A DNA stretch of 64,000 nucleotides from Psychrobacillus soli (GTDB lineage: Bacteria; Bacillota; Bacilli; Bacillales_A; Planococcaceae), in contig NZ_VDGG01000008.1 in the NCBI RefSeq assembly GCF_006861775.1, positions 35,520 through 99,519 on the forward strand, read 5' to 3'. The stretch's first letter is position 1. Each line of letters starts with the position of its first letter. Made by a program: the position numbers and the translations under genes. The notes under the pieces were generated by a model that was not told the origin of the DNA, did not search any database, and worked only from the letters and a program-made list of their open reading frames with translations. Of the stretch, positions 28,325 through 36,986 are shown piece by piece.

Positions 28325-28437
28325 CATGCTGGCTATCAATCCCTTTCACTCTTATTTATTTCTACAATACTTCTAGCTAACTAAGTAGCTTGCTTATAAA
28401 TGGTAAATAACCCCATTATTACCAGATAAACAAATAG

Positions 28438-28466
28438 TGTCAGGCACCTATAATGGTGCCTGACAC
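28438..28466. repeat. GTGTCAGGCACC palindrome
   Basis: GTGTCAGGCACC, a short spacer, then GGTGCCTGACAC: a perfect 12-base stem. Partial forms of the same word occur at 26031 (GCCTGGCACC) and 59630 (GACAGGCACCTAT). Such palindromes recur in Bacillales genomes. Confidence 0.6.
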
Positions 28467-28574
28467 ACTTTGTATAACACATACCATACACATTTCATTT
28501 ATGTAAAAGGGGTTGTTTCGCAGAGGGTGTACCTTCTGCCTCTTTTCTGCTACATGGAGAAAAATTGTAATAAT

Positions 28575-28618
28575 ACCTCTTTTACTTATGATACGGTACT
28601 CCATAGAATATCTAAATG
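28575..28618 (+). repeat. ACCTCATTTACTTATGATACGG repeat, copy 1 (degenerate)
   Basis: Shares ACCTC-TTTACTTATGATACGGT-CTCC and the ATAAATG-like end with 30852-30895 and 33442-33478. The internal GATACGG/CCGTATC palindrome is lost in this copy. Confidence 0.55.
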
Positions 28619-28713
28619 AGGTTTCTCATAGCAGGACTAGCAAATACTTTTGAAAATTGAAAGGGACCCCACAAAGGGATCCCTATACATCGTATTTATT
28701 TATTTTTAGTTGT

Positions 28714-29349
28714 CTACATATGCGTAAACAGGCGATCCTTTTGAACAAGGAAATATGCCATCAGTTTCTTACATTGAGGAATAGAAAATCCTAAAATTGG
28801 ACCTAATCCAAACGCAATAAACACTGTTCCAATTCCAACTGGCCCCCCTAGCATCCAACCAAGAAGAAAAACGAGTACTTCTATTCCATTTCTAACTAGC
28901 GGAATACTCCATCCCGTTCTTTCAATGATTAAAAACATAAAGCTATCTCTAGGACCTGCTCCAAAATCAGCGGAAACATATAATCCAATACCGTACCCAA
29001 TTAAAACAACACCTATGATAAAGGCAATTGTTGCTCCTATTAAACTATCAATGCTAGGTAAAATCGAATTAAAAAGATCAATAAATAATCCTAATAACAA
29101 CATATTCAGAAAAGCCCCTATTTTTGGCCATGCCTTATTGAAAATTGAACTGATCAACAAAAGGAAAAATCCACTTATTATCGACCAAGTTCCAATAGTA
29201 AAGCCAAATTTAGTGAATAGACCATAATGAAAAACATCCCATGGTCCAATCCCTAAATACTTTCCTTCAATGGTTAAAGATATACCAAATGCTAACACCA
29301 TTAATCCAAAAACAAAAAAAGACCAACGTAAAATCCATTCCTTTTTCAT
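28714..29349 (-). CDS. YczE/YitT-type membrane protein
   Basis: This 211-residue integral membrane protein has five to six predicted helices. It has the GIGPWDVFHYGL and ADFGAGPRDSFMFLI motifs that mark the YczE/YyaS branch of the YitT-like family. In B. subtilis YczE is needed for bacillaene/surfactin-type antibiotic production by an unclear mechanism; most homologues are uncharacterised. The start ATG is behind GAGGAG. It stands alone between repeat-filled gaps. Confidence 0.75.
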   Translation of the reverse strand: MKKEWILRWSFFVFGLMVLAFGISLTIEGKYLGIGPWDVFHYGLFTKFGFTIGTWSIISGFFLLLISSIFNKAWPKIGAFLNMLLLGLFIDLFNSILPSIDSLIGATIAFIIGVVLIGYGIGLYVSADFGAGPRDSFMFLIIERTGWSIPLVRNGIEVLVFLLGWMLGGPVGIGTVFIAFGLGPILGFSIPQCKKLMAYFLVQKDRLFTHM

Positions 29350-29680
29350 AACTGCTCCTCAATCTTATATCATACTTTTTTATTAATATAACATTAAATT
29401 TGGACAGAATTTATAATCTATATTTTCCAAAATGTCATCCCAAATCATATCTTTCATTTTCTTATTAAAGGAGAATAACGGAGAAGCTGACTAAGGCAAA
29501 TAGAGAAGCATTTTTACGACCTCTCCTCACTAATTTTATAAATAAATGTATATGCAAAAAACCACGGAGACAGGTACTTAATCATATTGAGCCAAGAATC
29601 CTGTCCCATTCCTTTCACGTCCCCATGAATTTCTGTTAGAATTAATAACTACTGGTAATAATAAATATAGAAAAAATAGG
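29350..29680. other. Intergenic gap with GGGGACAGG-type palindrome
   Basis: The gap contains an imperfect inverted repeat CGGAGACAGGTACTT ... AGAATCCTGTCCC (about 29563-29612), a variant of the element at 30687-30731. No gene is visible. Confidence 0.45.
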
Positions 29681-30652
29681 ATGATGCATATGATCGGAAT
29701 GGGATATCGGACAATTAAAACAGCAATAGGGGCAGGATTAGCAATTTGGATTGCTAGTTTATTCGACTTGGAGTTTGGATCATTTGCAGCCATAATCGTT
29801 ATAATGTGTATTGAAAAGACAAAGAAAAAGACATTACATTCCATCCAGAAAAAGTTTTTCGCATCTCTATTATCTTTAATACTTGGTTCCATATGTTTTG
29901 AAGTATTAGGATATCATCCCATTGTCTTAACTCTATTTATCCTATTGTTTGTCCCAATCCTTATAAAGTTACGTATTCAGGAAGGTTTTGTTACAAGCAT
30001 AGTTATTATTTCACACATTTATACAGTCAAGGAAGCCAACCTAGAAAACTTATTGAATGAACTCTATATTATTTTCATTGGTATAGGAATCGCCGTACTC
30101 GTAAACAGCATTATGCCAAGCTTTAAAAAAGAAATTGAAAAATATAAAACAGAAATCGAAAATAAATTCAGTGTTATTCTTTCCCAATTCTCTGCATTTT
30201 TACAAGAAAGTGAACAAAAGTGGGACGGTAAAGAGTTAGTCGAAGTAGAAAATATTCTTAATCAAGCTAAAAACATTACTATACAAGATGTAGAAAATCA
30301 TCTGTTAAGAAAAGAAAACAAAGATTATTATTATCTCGAAATGCGAGAGGATCAACTTGAAATCCTCAAACGGATGGTAGACATCCTAAGCATTGTTTCT
30401 TCATCGGAGTTAGACGTTAAACAAAGAGGAATGCTTGCTAATATCTTTCAGTACATCAGTCAACATGTGGATTCGGGAGATACAACCATTGCATTAAAAT
30501 TATTAGAGGAATACGAGGAGTCCATACGTGAAACAGAATTACCGAAGTCAAGGGAAGAATTTGAAGTCAGAGCAAATCTTTTCTATTTAAATTTCGAGAT
30601 TAAGAACTACTTAATTATTAAGAAAAATATATATAAAAGAAGTAAAGATTAG
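29681..30652 (+). CDS. Aromatic acid exporter-like (ArAE/FUSC) membrane protein
   Basis: This 323-residue protein has an N-terminal half of about four to five transmembrane helices starting GYRTIKTAIGAGLAIWIASLF, the ArAE_1 signature. Its C-terminal cytoplasmic domain is helical and charged (about 145-310). Homologues include B. subtilis YqjA/YgaE-type proteins, proposed to export aromatic acids or stressors. The start is uncertain: ATG 29681, 29690 and 29699 are all possible, and none has a strong ribosome site. Substrate is unknown. Confidence 0.75.
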   Translation: MMHMIGMGYRTIKTAIGAGLAIWIASLFDLEFGSFAAIIVIMCIEKTKKKTLHSIQKKFFASLLSLILGSICFEVLGYHPIVLTLFILLFVPILIKLRIQEGFVTSIVIISHIYTVKEANLENLLNELYIIFIGIGIAVLVNSIMPSFKKEIEKYKTEIENKFSVILSQFSAFLQESEQKWDGKELVEVENILNQAKNITIQDVENHLLRKENKDYYYLEMREDQLEILKRMVDILSIVSSSELDVKQRGMLANIFQYISQHVDSGDTTIALKLLEEYEESIRETELPKSREEFEVRANLFYLNFEIKNYLIIKKNIYKRSKD

Positions 30653-30686
30653 GTCTAGAGGCTAGTCATTATCTTAACAATGGTCA

Positions 30687-30731
30687 CGGGGACAGGTTTC
30701 TCGCCTTAATAAGCCTAGGAATCTGTCCCCG
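30687..30731. repeat. GGGGACAGG palindrome
   Basis: CGGGGACAGGTTTCT and AGGAATCTGTCCCCG form a long imperfect stem. A weaker relative lies at 29563-29612. Confidence 0.6.
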
Positions 30732-30851
30732 CTGCGTTTCCCTACAATAACTTGTTTTGAGACATAGCATTGATGATATGTATCGAAGTAAACTATCTTT
30801 ACGAATTGCCAGCAACACTATTTGTTCATACAAAAGATGACTTTTTAAACA

Positions 30852-30895
30852 ACCTCATTTACTTATGATAAGGTTCCCCGTATCGCATATAAATG
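30852..30895 (+). repeat. ACCTCATTTACTTATGATACGG repeat, copy 2
   Basis: Reads ACCTCATTTACTTATGAT, then AAGGTTCCCCGTATCGCAT, then ATAAATG. It shares nearly every position with the copy at 33442. Confidence 0.65.
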
Positions 30896-31158
30896 CGGTA
30901 AACATAAACATTTTTTGTCTTATTATCGCCGTACGAAAATTTTAAGGTAGCTGCTTTTATTGTTAATTTACTCCATTTTTATAATTAACCTATCAAGAAT
31001 AGATCTTTCGTGTATCACAAGTCATCTTTTCTTTATGGATCTAGATTTTATTTGGGTATTAAAGCAAATAGAGCATAAACTAGGCTAATAACCTATCAAA
31101 TATTAGCAACTTGCATACAATATTTAAGATTGAATTATTGAAAAAAGGAGCGGTTTTA

Positions 31159-33097
31159 TGAAACATGTAAAGAAAATTAAACCCAGTAGTGAAGAATCAT
31201 GGTGAGAGTCGTATCCTGTTTTCTATCCGATGAAAACGGGCTTCCACTTGATCCAAATTTACCAGGAAGCATCAATTGTAAAGAGTTAACCTCAGAAAAC
31301 TCACGACCTGAAAAAAGTGTAGTTCTTCCAAATGGATCACGTGCCACACTCCAACGAGTAAAGATTCTCATCGAGGGTTATGTGACTACCGTACTGGATA
31401 ACGGAACAAAGCATACAGAACCTTTCGACAAAACAATACAAATCTTATTATGTGCACCTAATAGGACACAAGTAACCTGTAAATTTACTGATTTTCATTG
31501 TTTCTCTATGGCCGTTTTTTCGGATGACATATTCCAAGGATTATTAATTACCATTGATTTTTGTTTATCAGTTCAATCTTCATTTGACATTGTTGTTAGT
31601 ATGGAAAGTCAGTTTTGTGAACCCAGGCAAAATATTTCGCTATCAAAATGTATTATTCCAGGTCAGCAACCCTCAAATTCATTCGATCAAAATCCAAAAA
31701 CATTTGCGCATCAGCAAAATGAAAATCTATGCATAAAAGTCCCTAAAGTATATGATTGGGTAACCAAGCCGATTAATATTCCACAGATTAATGTCCCTTT
31801 TTCTTGTGTTTACGAAGTGGCGGCCACTACTGGAACTTGTAATGGAATTGCCGTAGGAGATATTATTTGTGAACCCTGTACAGGTATGTGTGAAGAGACT
31901 TTAATTTGTAGTAATCAAAGTTGTACATTATTTTTAACTAGTAGTTCTACCGACTGTATGTTTTGCCCTGTAGGTGGACTTACTCTCCCATCAGACTTTG
32001 TACGTACCACACCAAGTGGACGTGTACTTAACGTTAATAAAGGCGTCTTTTATAACGACATTCAACCAGCGATCGATGGCGCCAATTCAGGAAATACTCT
32101 TATTGTTTTTCCAGGGACTTTTACTGAAACTTCTCCTATTACTGTGAATAAGTCGCTAACAATTACAGGCCTTTCCGCACTGAATACAGTGGTTGAGTTT
32201 CCAAATCCACCGGTAGAATCGAATTTCTATATTGCTGCAAATAATGTAACGATTAAAAATCTTCATTTTAATAGCCCGACCATTACAGGTGCTGATGATG
32301 TATCGTTATTGAGAATCAACCATGCTCCTGGAAATGGTCTATATGATAATATTACGTTTGATAACGTAATTATTGAAGGAGGAACAAAGCGTCTCTCCAT
32401 TATCAATGCTTCAAACCTCTCTATACTAAATTCAACATTTATTCATACTTTTAATCGTCACGCAATAGAATTAAGAAGCGGAACAGGCACAATGAATATC
32501 TCTGGCAACACTTTTTCAGGTGGGCCAAGTAGCCAAGACGCCATTATATTTCAGGTTAATACACCTACAGACACTTTTACCAATGCCTCTTTTATTATCC
32601 AAAATAACACCATGACACGATTTTCACATTTTGTATTATTTAACCTAGCGGCTAACACAAATATTTCTATTAATGTATCCAACAATGTCGTTAACCAATT
32701 AGATCGACCAGGACCGACCATTACATTTATTCCTCCTACAACACCATTCAATTTTTCCACAATTACACCTATTCTCATTGAAAATAATCAAATTACGAAT
32801 CCCAATCCACCTATTGATGATCCAAACCCATTTAATGTATCAAGTAACCTATCCGTTTATGTGGACTACACCTACACACTTGGGCTCCCGACATCCATCC
32901 CAGCAAATGGCCAAATACAAGTCCATAACAACATCTTTAATGTCGCCTTACCTTGGGGATTGGTGGCACCCCTCGTACCCGTTTATGACGTCGTTTTTCC
33001 AAGTGATCCAGTTGGTTATAATACAACTTTTGCACCAGTAACCATGTCATTAAATGCTTTTAATCTTGTGGGTAACGTCTCAACACCTATTGTATGA
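31159..33097 (+). CDS. Right-handed beta-helix protein, probable 5' frameshift
   Basis: About 640 residues. The N-terminal third (to about 270) is Cys-rich with YDWVTKPINIPQINVPFSC. The C-terminal two thirds form short Asn/Ile-rich repeats (NVTIKNLHF, NLSILNSTF, TMNISGNTF) typical of a parallel beta-helix, usually a carbohydrate-binding or surface protein. The strong AAAAGGAGCGG ribosome site serves ATG 31159 (MKHVKKIKPSSEESW), which stops at TGA overlapping ATG 31199. Adding one G there would join the frames as ...ESWVRVVSCFL. It may be a frameshift, a sequence error, or coupled re-initiation at 31199. No signal peptide is visible. Confidence 0.7.
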
Positions 33098-33107
33098 TAG
33101 GTGTTTT
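33082..33107 (+). terminator. Terminator of the beta-helix gene
   Basis: AACACCTAT-tgtatg-ATAGGTGTTTT overlaps the TGA stop codon (33095-33097) of the upstream gene. Confidence 0.7.
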
Positions 33108-33145
33108 AATATGGGTCTTTCAATGAAAAATTGAATGACCTTCAA

Positions 33146-33310
33146 TTAATAAACGATGAGTGCGATGTACACTTGATTATAAATGGCCCATTCGCTTTGG
33201 CCATAGGACTTTTGATATTCAAATGTTGTTTTTCGGGTAATCTTGTCCATGAGTTTGGTCCTTTTTAGTGGATTGAGACGGGCTACCACCTGACTTTATC
33301 CAATATTATG
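33146..33310 (-). pseudogene. IS4-type transposase C-terminal remnant
   Basis: The minus-strand frame reads ...KITRKTTFEYQKSYGQSEWAIYNQVYIALIVY-stop. This resembles the C-terminal KSxxGxSExAVxNQxxIALxxY segment of IS4-family transposases as I recall them. No inverted repeats or other transposase parts are found nearby. Tentative. Confidence 0.4.
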
Positions 33311-33441
33311 GACTTTTTTTATGTGAGAGGAAAAATTATTGGACGTTTTGGAAATTCACGAAATTGAATTTACTTTAATGCAATGTTAGTGAGTTTACAT
33401 GATTATAATAAGACCGTTTTACTGAATTTTTTTATATCTAT

Positions 33442-33478
33442 ACCTCACTTACTTATGATACGGCTCCCCGTATCGCAT
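33442..33478 (+). repeat. ACCTCACTTACTTATGATACGG repeat, copy 3
   Basis: Reads ACCTCACTTACTTATGAT then ACGGCTCCCCGTATCGCAT. The internal palindrome GATACGG-ctcc-CCGTATC is intact. Confidence 0.65.
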
Positions 33479-33574
33479 CCTAACGATGAAAAAAAGAAAA
33501 ATCCATTAACCCTTATAACAGATTACTTTAAAATTTTATTTGAAGTATTGCAAACTTTTATAATTCCCACCTCA

Positions 33575-33672
33575 TTTTCTTTGTTTAACTGCTATCCATT
33601 TCTTAATTTCATAAGTTGTTCGATCCGGTTCATCCCACTGAAGCATATGCCCTGTACCTTCCATAATAAAAC
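33575..33672 (-). pseudogene. Alpha/beta hydrolase C-terminal remnant
   Basis: The minus-strand frame encodes FIMEGTGHMLQWDEPDRT and YEIKKWIAVKQRK, then a stop. The GTGHMLQWDEP segment looks like the catalytic-His end of alpha/beta hydrolases. The rest of the gene is missing; the break coincides with the CCTGTGTTAGA element at 33674. Confidence 0.5.
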
Positions 33673-33673
33673 T

Positions 33674-33736
33674 TCCCTGTGTTAGACACGATTCCAAACA
33701 TTACAAACTAGTATCAATTTTTTCTAACACAAGGAC
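33674..33736. repeat. CCTGTGTTAGA inverted-repeat element, copy 3
   Basis: Ends TCCCTGTGTTAGACAC and TTTCTAACACAAGGA with a diverged centre. It abuts the truncated hydrolase fragment. Confidence 0.7.
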
Positions 33737-33805
33737 TGATTTGGAATAGTTGTAAACAGTTGAAACCCCAATATTTCACGCGTATACTAGATCTAAGGTT
33801 TGAAT

Positions 33806-33845
33806 ACAATAAAAAAGACCCCAAGATGTTGCTACATCAAACGGT
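33806..33845 (-). terminator. Minus-strand terminator beneath the sRNA-like element
   Basis: Read on the minus strand, GACC-gttt-GATGT-agca-ACATC-ttgg-GGTC is followed by TTTTTTATT. A transcript ending here would run antisense across the sRNA-like element at 33854-33931, the usual geometry of type I toxin-antitoxin pairs. Confidence 0.5.
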
Positions 33846-33853
33846 CAATTATA

Positions 33854-33931
33854 GCGGTTCCCTCAAAGGGATTGGCTAGCAAATAGGATTAATCCATCTT
33901 AGCTCTAACTCAAGGATGGGTTATTTTTTTT
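33854..33931 (+). ncRNA. sRNA-like element A (possible type I antitoxin relic)
   Basis: GCGGTTCCCT ... AAGGG ... GGCT is followed by a terminator-like stem AATCCATC / GATGGGTT and an ATTTTTTTT run. A homologous element on the minus strand at 58122-58198 preserves the same layout. The terminator stem shows a U-G to C-G compensating change. No toxin ORF is recognisable on the opposite strand here, so it may be an orphan. Confidence 0.5.
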
Positions 33932-34207
33932 CAAAATAACGAAAAATTCAGGCACAACTCCACACTAAGTATATTCTAGGAGTCTATGTTGCTTATGTCG
34001 TCTAATGAAGGGAAAATTGACATACAAAGAATAGAACTATCCTTGTCAGTAAGTGAATTCATGTTTGTTTTGGTTTACACATCTGCTAGATCTTTAACCA
34101 GAGAATAAGAAAAAACGGACAAAAATGGCCCTTGACCACGTCCTGAGCCTACCGAAAGACTCGGAACTATTTTTCACTCTGGACATCTTCCAACCACAAA
34201 AATCACA

Positions 34208-34237
34208 TGAATAAGACCATCTCTACTGAGCACATTA
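34208..34237 (+). promoter_or_regulatory. Sigma-G/F-type forespore promoter
   Basis: TGAATA, 17 bases, CACATTA. This fits the sigma-G consensus (TGHATR / CATWHTA) with one mismatch and lies 22 bases before the start codon of the small basic gene. The ghost copy at 63738 carries TGAATA-17-CATATTA, a full match. Confidence 0.7.
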
Positions 34238-34259
34238 AACTCTAGGAGGTGACGATACA

Positions 34260-34400
34260 ATGGTAAAGAAAAATAAACCAAACTTTAAGAAAAAAGAACC
34301 TAATTCAAGAAAAGACACTCGTGAAGAATTTGCAGAAGAACATAATTTAAATCAAGCTAAACGAAATAACGCACAACAAAATAATCAACAGAATCAATAA
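34260..34400 (+). CDS. Small gamma-SASP-like spore protein
   Basis: This 46-residue protein is highly hydrophilic. It is Lys-rich at the N-terminus (MVKKNKPNFKKKEP) and Asn/Gln-rich at the end (QAKRNNAQQNNQQNQ), with a central EEFAEEHNLNQAK. The composition and the EFA...N..Q motif resemble gamma-type small acid-soluble spore proteins, the germination amino acid reserve. The start follows TAGGAGGTGACGATACA. A forespore-type promoter upstream and its own terminator support a monocistronic spore gene. The family assignment is probable, not certain; it could be another small spore protein. Confidence 0.65.
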   Translation: MVKKNKPNFKKKEPNSRKDTREEFAEEHNLNQAKRNNAQQNNQQNQ

Positions 34401-34437
34401 TATAACTTTATAGAAGAAACTCCATTATTTAAAACAC

Positions 34438-34495
34438 GCTCAGACGAATCTAATTTATGGGTAATTTCCTAATTCGATTTATCTGAGCATTTTTG
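34438..34495 (+). terminator. Terminator of the SASP-like gene
   Basis: GCTCAGACGAATC ... GATTTATCTGAGC followed by ATTTTTG. The same hairpin is kept in the ghost locus at 63808-63863. Confidence 0.75.
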
Positions 34496-34583
34496 CTGCT
34501 ATTAAATAACGTTAAATCATTTCACGATACGCATTCCTAAATCAGATAATAGGCAATTTCTATATTACTTTCACCTTAAATAT

Positions 34584-34627
34584 TAAAGCTGCTAAAGGAA
34601 TCCTAAAAAAATTCCTTTAGCAGCTTT
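34584..34627 (-). terminator. Terminator of the second PfpI copy
   Basis: AAAGCTGCTAAAGGAAT / ATTCCTTTAGCAGCTTTTT, a 17-base stem matching the one at 23014-23052. Confidence 0.8.
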
Positions 34628-34688
34628 TTAATTCCCACGCAGAAAAAAACTAGTTTTATAGACTTATCCCATTGTTGCTTCTATTTAA

Positions 34689-35183
34689 TTATTCTTCAAG
34701 CAACCTTAGAGATTCACGATTAAACGCAATCATATCAGCAGGTGTTCGGCTTGTCACAAGCTGATTTTGACAAACAACCACTTCTTCATCTCGGAACTTT
34801 ACACCAGCGTTTTCCAAATCAACGATAATCGATTTATAGCCTGTTGCTTCCCTACCAGCTAAACTTTTTGCAGAAATTAGCAATTGCTGTCCATGACAAA
34901 TCGCAAAAACCGGTTTTTTATTATCCATAAATGCTTTTGTGAATTCCACAAAACGGTCATCTGCACGCAAAAGATCTGGTGAGAAACCACCTGGGAGAAG
35001 AAGTGCATCGAAGTCCTCAGGTGTCACATCGTCTATCCCATAATTGATTGTGAGCGTTCCACCTTTCTTTCCTGTTATTTCTACTCCCTCTTCTTTTTCA
35101 ATGGTAAAAACTTCGTGTCCAGCATCTTCAAACGCTTTTGCTGGTTCCGTAAATTCTGAGTCCTCGAACAAATTTGTAATCAA
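34689..35183 (-). CDS. DJ-1/PfpI family protein with damaged start
   Basis: About 165 residues of an intact DJ-1/PfpI domain: LFEDSEFTEPAKAFEDAGHEV, LLLPGGFSPDLL, nucleophile Cys in AICHGQQLL, and TSRTPADM. The family usually begins M-x-KKIAxLITNLFED. Here the expected ATG is mutated: the frame upstream reads TAA-ATA-GCG, and the AAAAGGAGTG ribosome site lies 31 bases before the first usable codon, TTG 35183. Expression is therefore doubtful, though the coding body is clean. A second copy at 23165-23676 has the good start but a frameshift. Confidence 0.7.
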   Translation of the reverse strand: MITNLFEDSEFTEPAKAFEDAGHEVFTIEKEEGVEITGKKGGTLTINYGIDDVTPEDFDALLLPGGFSPDLLRADDRFVEFTKAFMDNKKPVFAICHGQQLLISAKSLAGREATGYKSIIVDLENAGVKFRDEEVVVCQNQLVTSRTPADMIAFNRESLRLLEE

Positions 35184-35251
35184 CGCCGCGATTTTCGCTA
35201 TTTACTTGATACACTCCTTTTCTGTTTTGCCAATTAACTTCCTATGAAATA

Positions 35252-36952
35252 TCAATTTCCTAAAATCGAAAGAATACCTGCTAATGCAGTCTGATTTGCG
35301 GATGCACTTATAACACTAGTAGAGTTCAACTCATGACTACCATCCATATTCAATGAGCGCTCATTCGCTTTAATAATGACCCCTGTAATTGCTTGTGTTT
35401 CAAATACCTCATTTAATTTATTCACTTGCTCATTAGATAACGTTGCTTTTTCACCCATGAATACACCGTCTAAGCCACCGAAATGCAAGATCGCTTTTTG
35501 AATAGCTTCTTCAAAATGGTTATTACCCGTTAATACTACTTGGTTTTTATAAGTATCTAACATATCGCCAAGTCTTTCTGTATATGGGGAAGCTACTATT
35601 ACATGTGCCCCTTTTTTCAACAGTTTTTCTAAAATTAATCCTTCATGCTCATTATTTATGCCAAAAAAAGCAAAAATGTACCCTGCCATATTTGGAACTG
35701 TGGGGGATAAACTTAGTTTGTATAATTCTAATGGCCAATAATCAATATCGAAAGCTTCTTCTTCTGTAAGGTTTTTTGACGTGTTAAAAAGGTCGAGCAC
35801 ATTTGCCATTGCTTCATGAGTATGCCTTGCGATTTCTGTATTTCTTTTTGCAGTAGCAAGAGAGATTCCTGCTCCAAAGCAGCCTACACCAGGTATTAAC
35901 CCTACTTTTGGATCAATATTTTCATGCATGTTGAAACCTTTTGGTAGTCTATGTTGGAACTGATGGAAGAAATTTGTATAGCTTTCTCGATAGGATTGAA
36001 TGGCCTGTTTACAATCAGCGCTGTCCGAAACCACAAGTGAATCTTTACCTATTCTTAAAATATGTTCTAATGTGGATCTTCCGCCAGTGGCAATCTTTTC
36101 TACATCTTTTCGATTCGCTAGCTCCAGCTGATTTTCATCAATCGTCAAAATTTGTTTCTGTTTTTGAGAAAGTTGTCCACGTAAACGAAGAAGGAGTGTT
36201 GTGCGTGAGTCCATTTTTAAGGTATCTAGACGATTCTTTTCTTTTTTAAACTTATGATTGTTAATATATTCTTTTGCTTTCTCTTCTAATTCGATTGTCT
36301 TTAAATAAGATTCTTCATGTGTATTTCCCCACGTAACAAGTCCATGATGTTCCAATACAACAGCATAATTTTTTGAGAACTGTTGAACTATTTTAGAAAG
36401 TTTAAATCCCGGTCTGCAATATGGAACAAATGCAACGTCTTTCCCTAATACTTCGTAGATGATTTTTTCCGCATTTTCATAATTGGTTAATGTGCAAATT
36501 GCATCAGAGTGCACATGATCGACATGTAATGCCTCGATAAATGCATGGAGTAATGTTTCAATGGAAGGTCTTCGTTCTGCAGCACTTACCATACAGCGAC
36601 CCAGATAATCCACCATATCTTCATCAGACATGTTATCTAAATCTATTAAAGGGAGTAATTCTTCCAAATAAAGACCAGAAAAATCTTGTTCAGTAATTGT
36701 CCTTAAATCACAACCGCTTCCTTTTATCCGAAGAATTGTACGCTTTCTCCCTAAGTGGTCTGTTTCCTCCATTTTACTAGAGGTATTTCCTCCACCATAT
36801 AAAACAAGGCTTGGATCTTTTCCGAGTAATCTAGACCTATTCACTAACTTACTAATTTCACTGTCACCTTGAATGGTAAAACGCTCATTTACGATAAAAA
36901 CCCCTCCTACATGATCATCAACACAGTATTGCCACCAAAAATAACGACTCAT
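35252..36952 (-). CDS. Class II aldolase/degenerate short-chain dehydrogenase fusion
   Basis: About 550 residues. The N-terminal class II aldolase domain (RhaD/FucA-like) shows YGGGNTSSK, HVHSDAICTL with zinc His ligands, and EHHGLVTWG. The C-terminal ~170 residues resemble the SDR half of RhaEW-type fusions but are short, without a GxxxGxG or YxxxK site. As last gene of the lsrACDB operon it could act on phospho-AI-2 or its breakdown products. The start is unclear: ATG 36952 has no ribosome site and overlaps a hairpin, while the good site TAGGAGGGG (about 36902) precedes no normal start codon. Confidence 0.7.
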   Translation of the reverse strand: MSRYFWWQYCVDDHVGGVFIVNERFTIQGDSEISKLVNRSRLLGKDPSLVLYGGGNTSSKMEETDHLGRKRTILRIKGSGCDLRTITEQDFSGLYLEELLPLIDLDNMSDEDMVDYLGRCMVSAAERRPSIETLLHAFIEALHVDHVHSDAICTLTNYENAEKIIYEVLGKDVAFVPYCRPGFKLSKIVQQFSKNYAVVLEHHGLVTWGNTHEESYLKTIELEEKAKEYINNHKFKKEKNRLDTLKMDSRTTLLLRLRGQLSQKQKQILTIDENQLELANRKDVEKIATGGRSTLEHILRIGKDSLVVSDSADCKQAIQSYRESYTNFFHQFQHRLPKGFNMHENIDPKVGLIPGVGCFGAGISLATAKRNTEIARHTHEAMANVLDLFNTSKNLTEEEAFDIDYWPLELYKLSLSPTVPNMAGYIFAFFGINNEHEGLILEKLLKKGAHVIVASPYTERLGDMLDTYKNQVVLTGNNHFEEAIQKAILHFGGLDGVFMGEKATLSNEQVNKLNEVFETQAITGVIIKANERSLNMDGSHELNSTSVISASANQTALAGILSILGN

Positions 36953-36986
36953 AGGGTAAAAATAAGTGCGTTATTTCTACCCTATG
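36950..36986 (-). promoter_or_regulatory. Hairpin between lsrB and the aldolase gene
   Basis: CATAGGGTAAAAATAA-gtgcg-TTATTTCTACCCTATG: a 16-base stem with one mismatch and a 5-base loop. It lies between the lsrB stop (36999) and the aldolase frame and includes the ATG at 36952. It may be an RNA-processing or stability hairpin lowering downstream expression. There is no T-run after it. Confidence 0.65.

Larger units (their letters stand above)
28340..28713. other. Intergenic repeats between two membrane-transport genes
   Basis: The gap holds a 12-base-stem palindrome GTGTCAGGCACC / GGTGCCTGACAC (28438-28466) and a degenerate ACCTCTTTTACTTATGATACGG repeat (28575-28618). No gene is seen. Confidence 0.55.
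30653..31158. other. Intergenic region with two repeat families
   Basis: It contains the palindrome CGGGGACAGGTTTCT / AGGAATCTGTCCCCG (30687-30731) and an ACCTCATTTACTTATGAT repeat (30852-30895). The promoter of the following beta-helix gene presumably lies near 31100. No other gene is seen. Confidence 0.5.
33111..34207. other. Relic-rich intergenic region
   Basis: About 1.1 kb without an intact gene. It holds a transposase remnant (33146-33310), a repeat (33442-33478), a hydrolase tail (33575-33672), a CCTGTGTTAGA element (33674-33736) and an sRNA-like element with two opposing terminators (33806-33931). It reads as an accumulation site for insertions and deletions. Confidence 0.6.
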
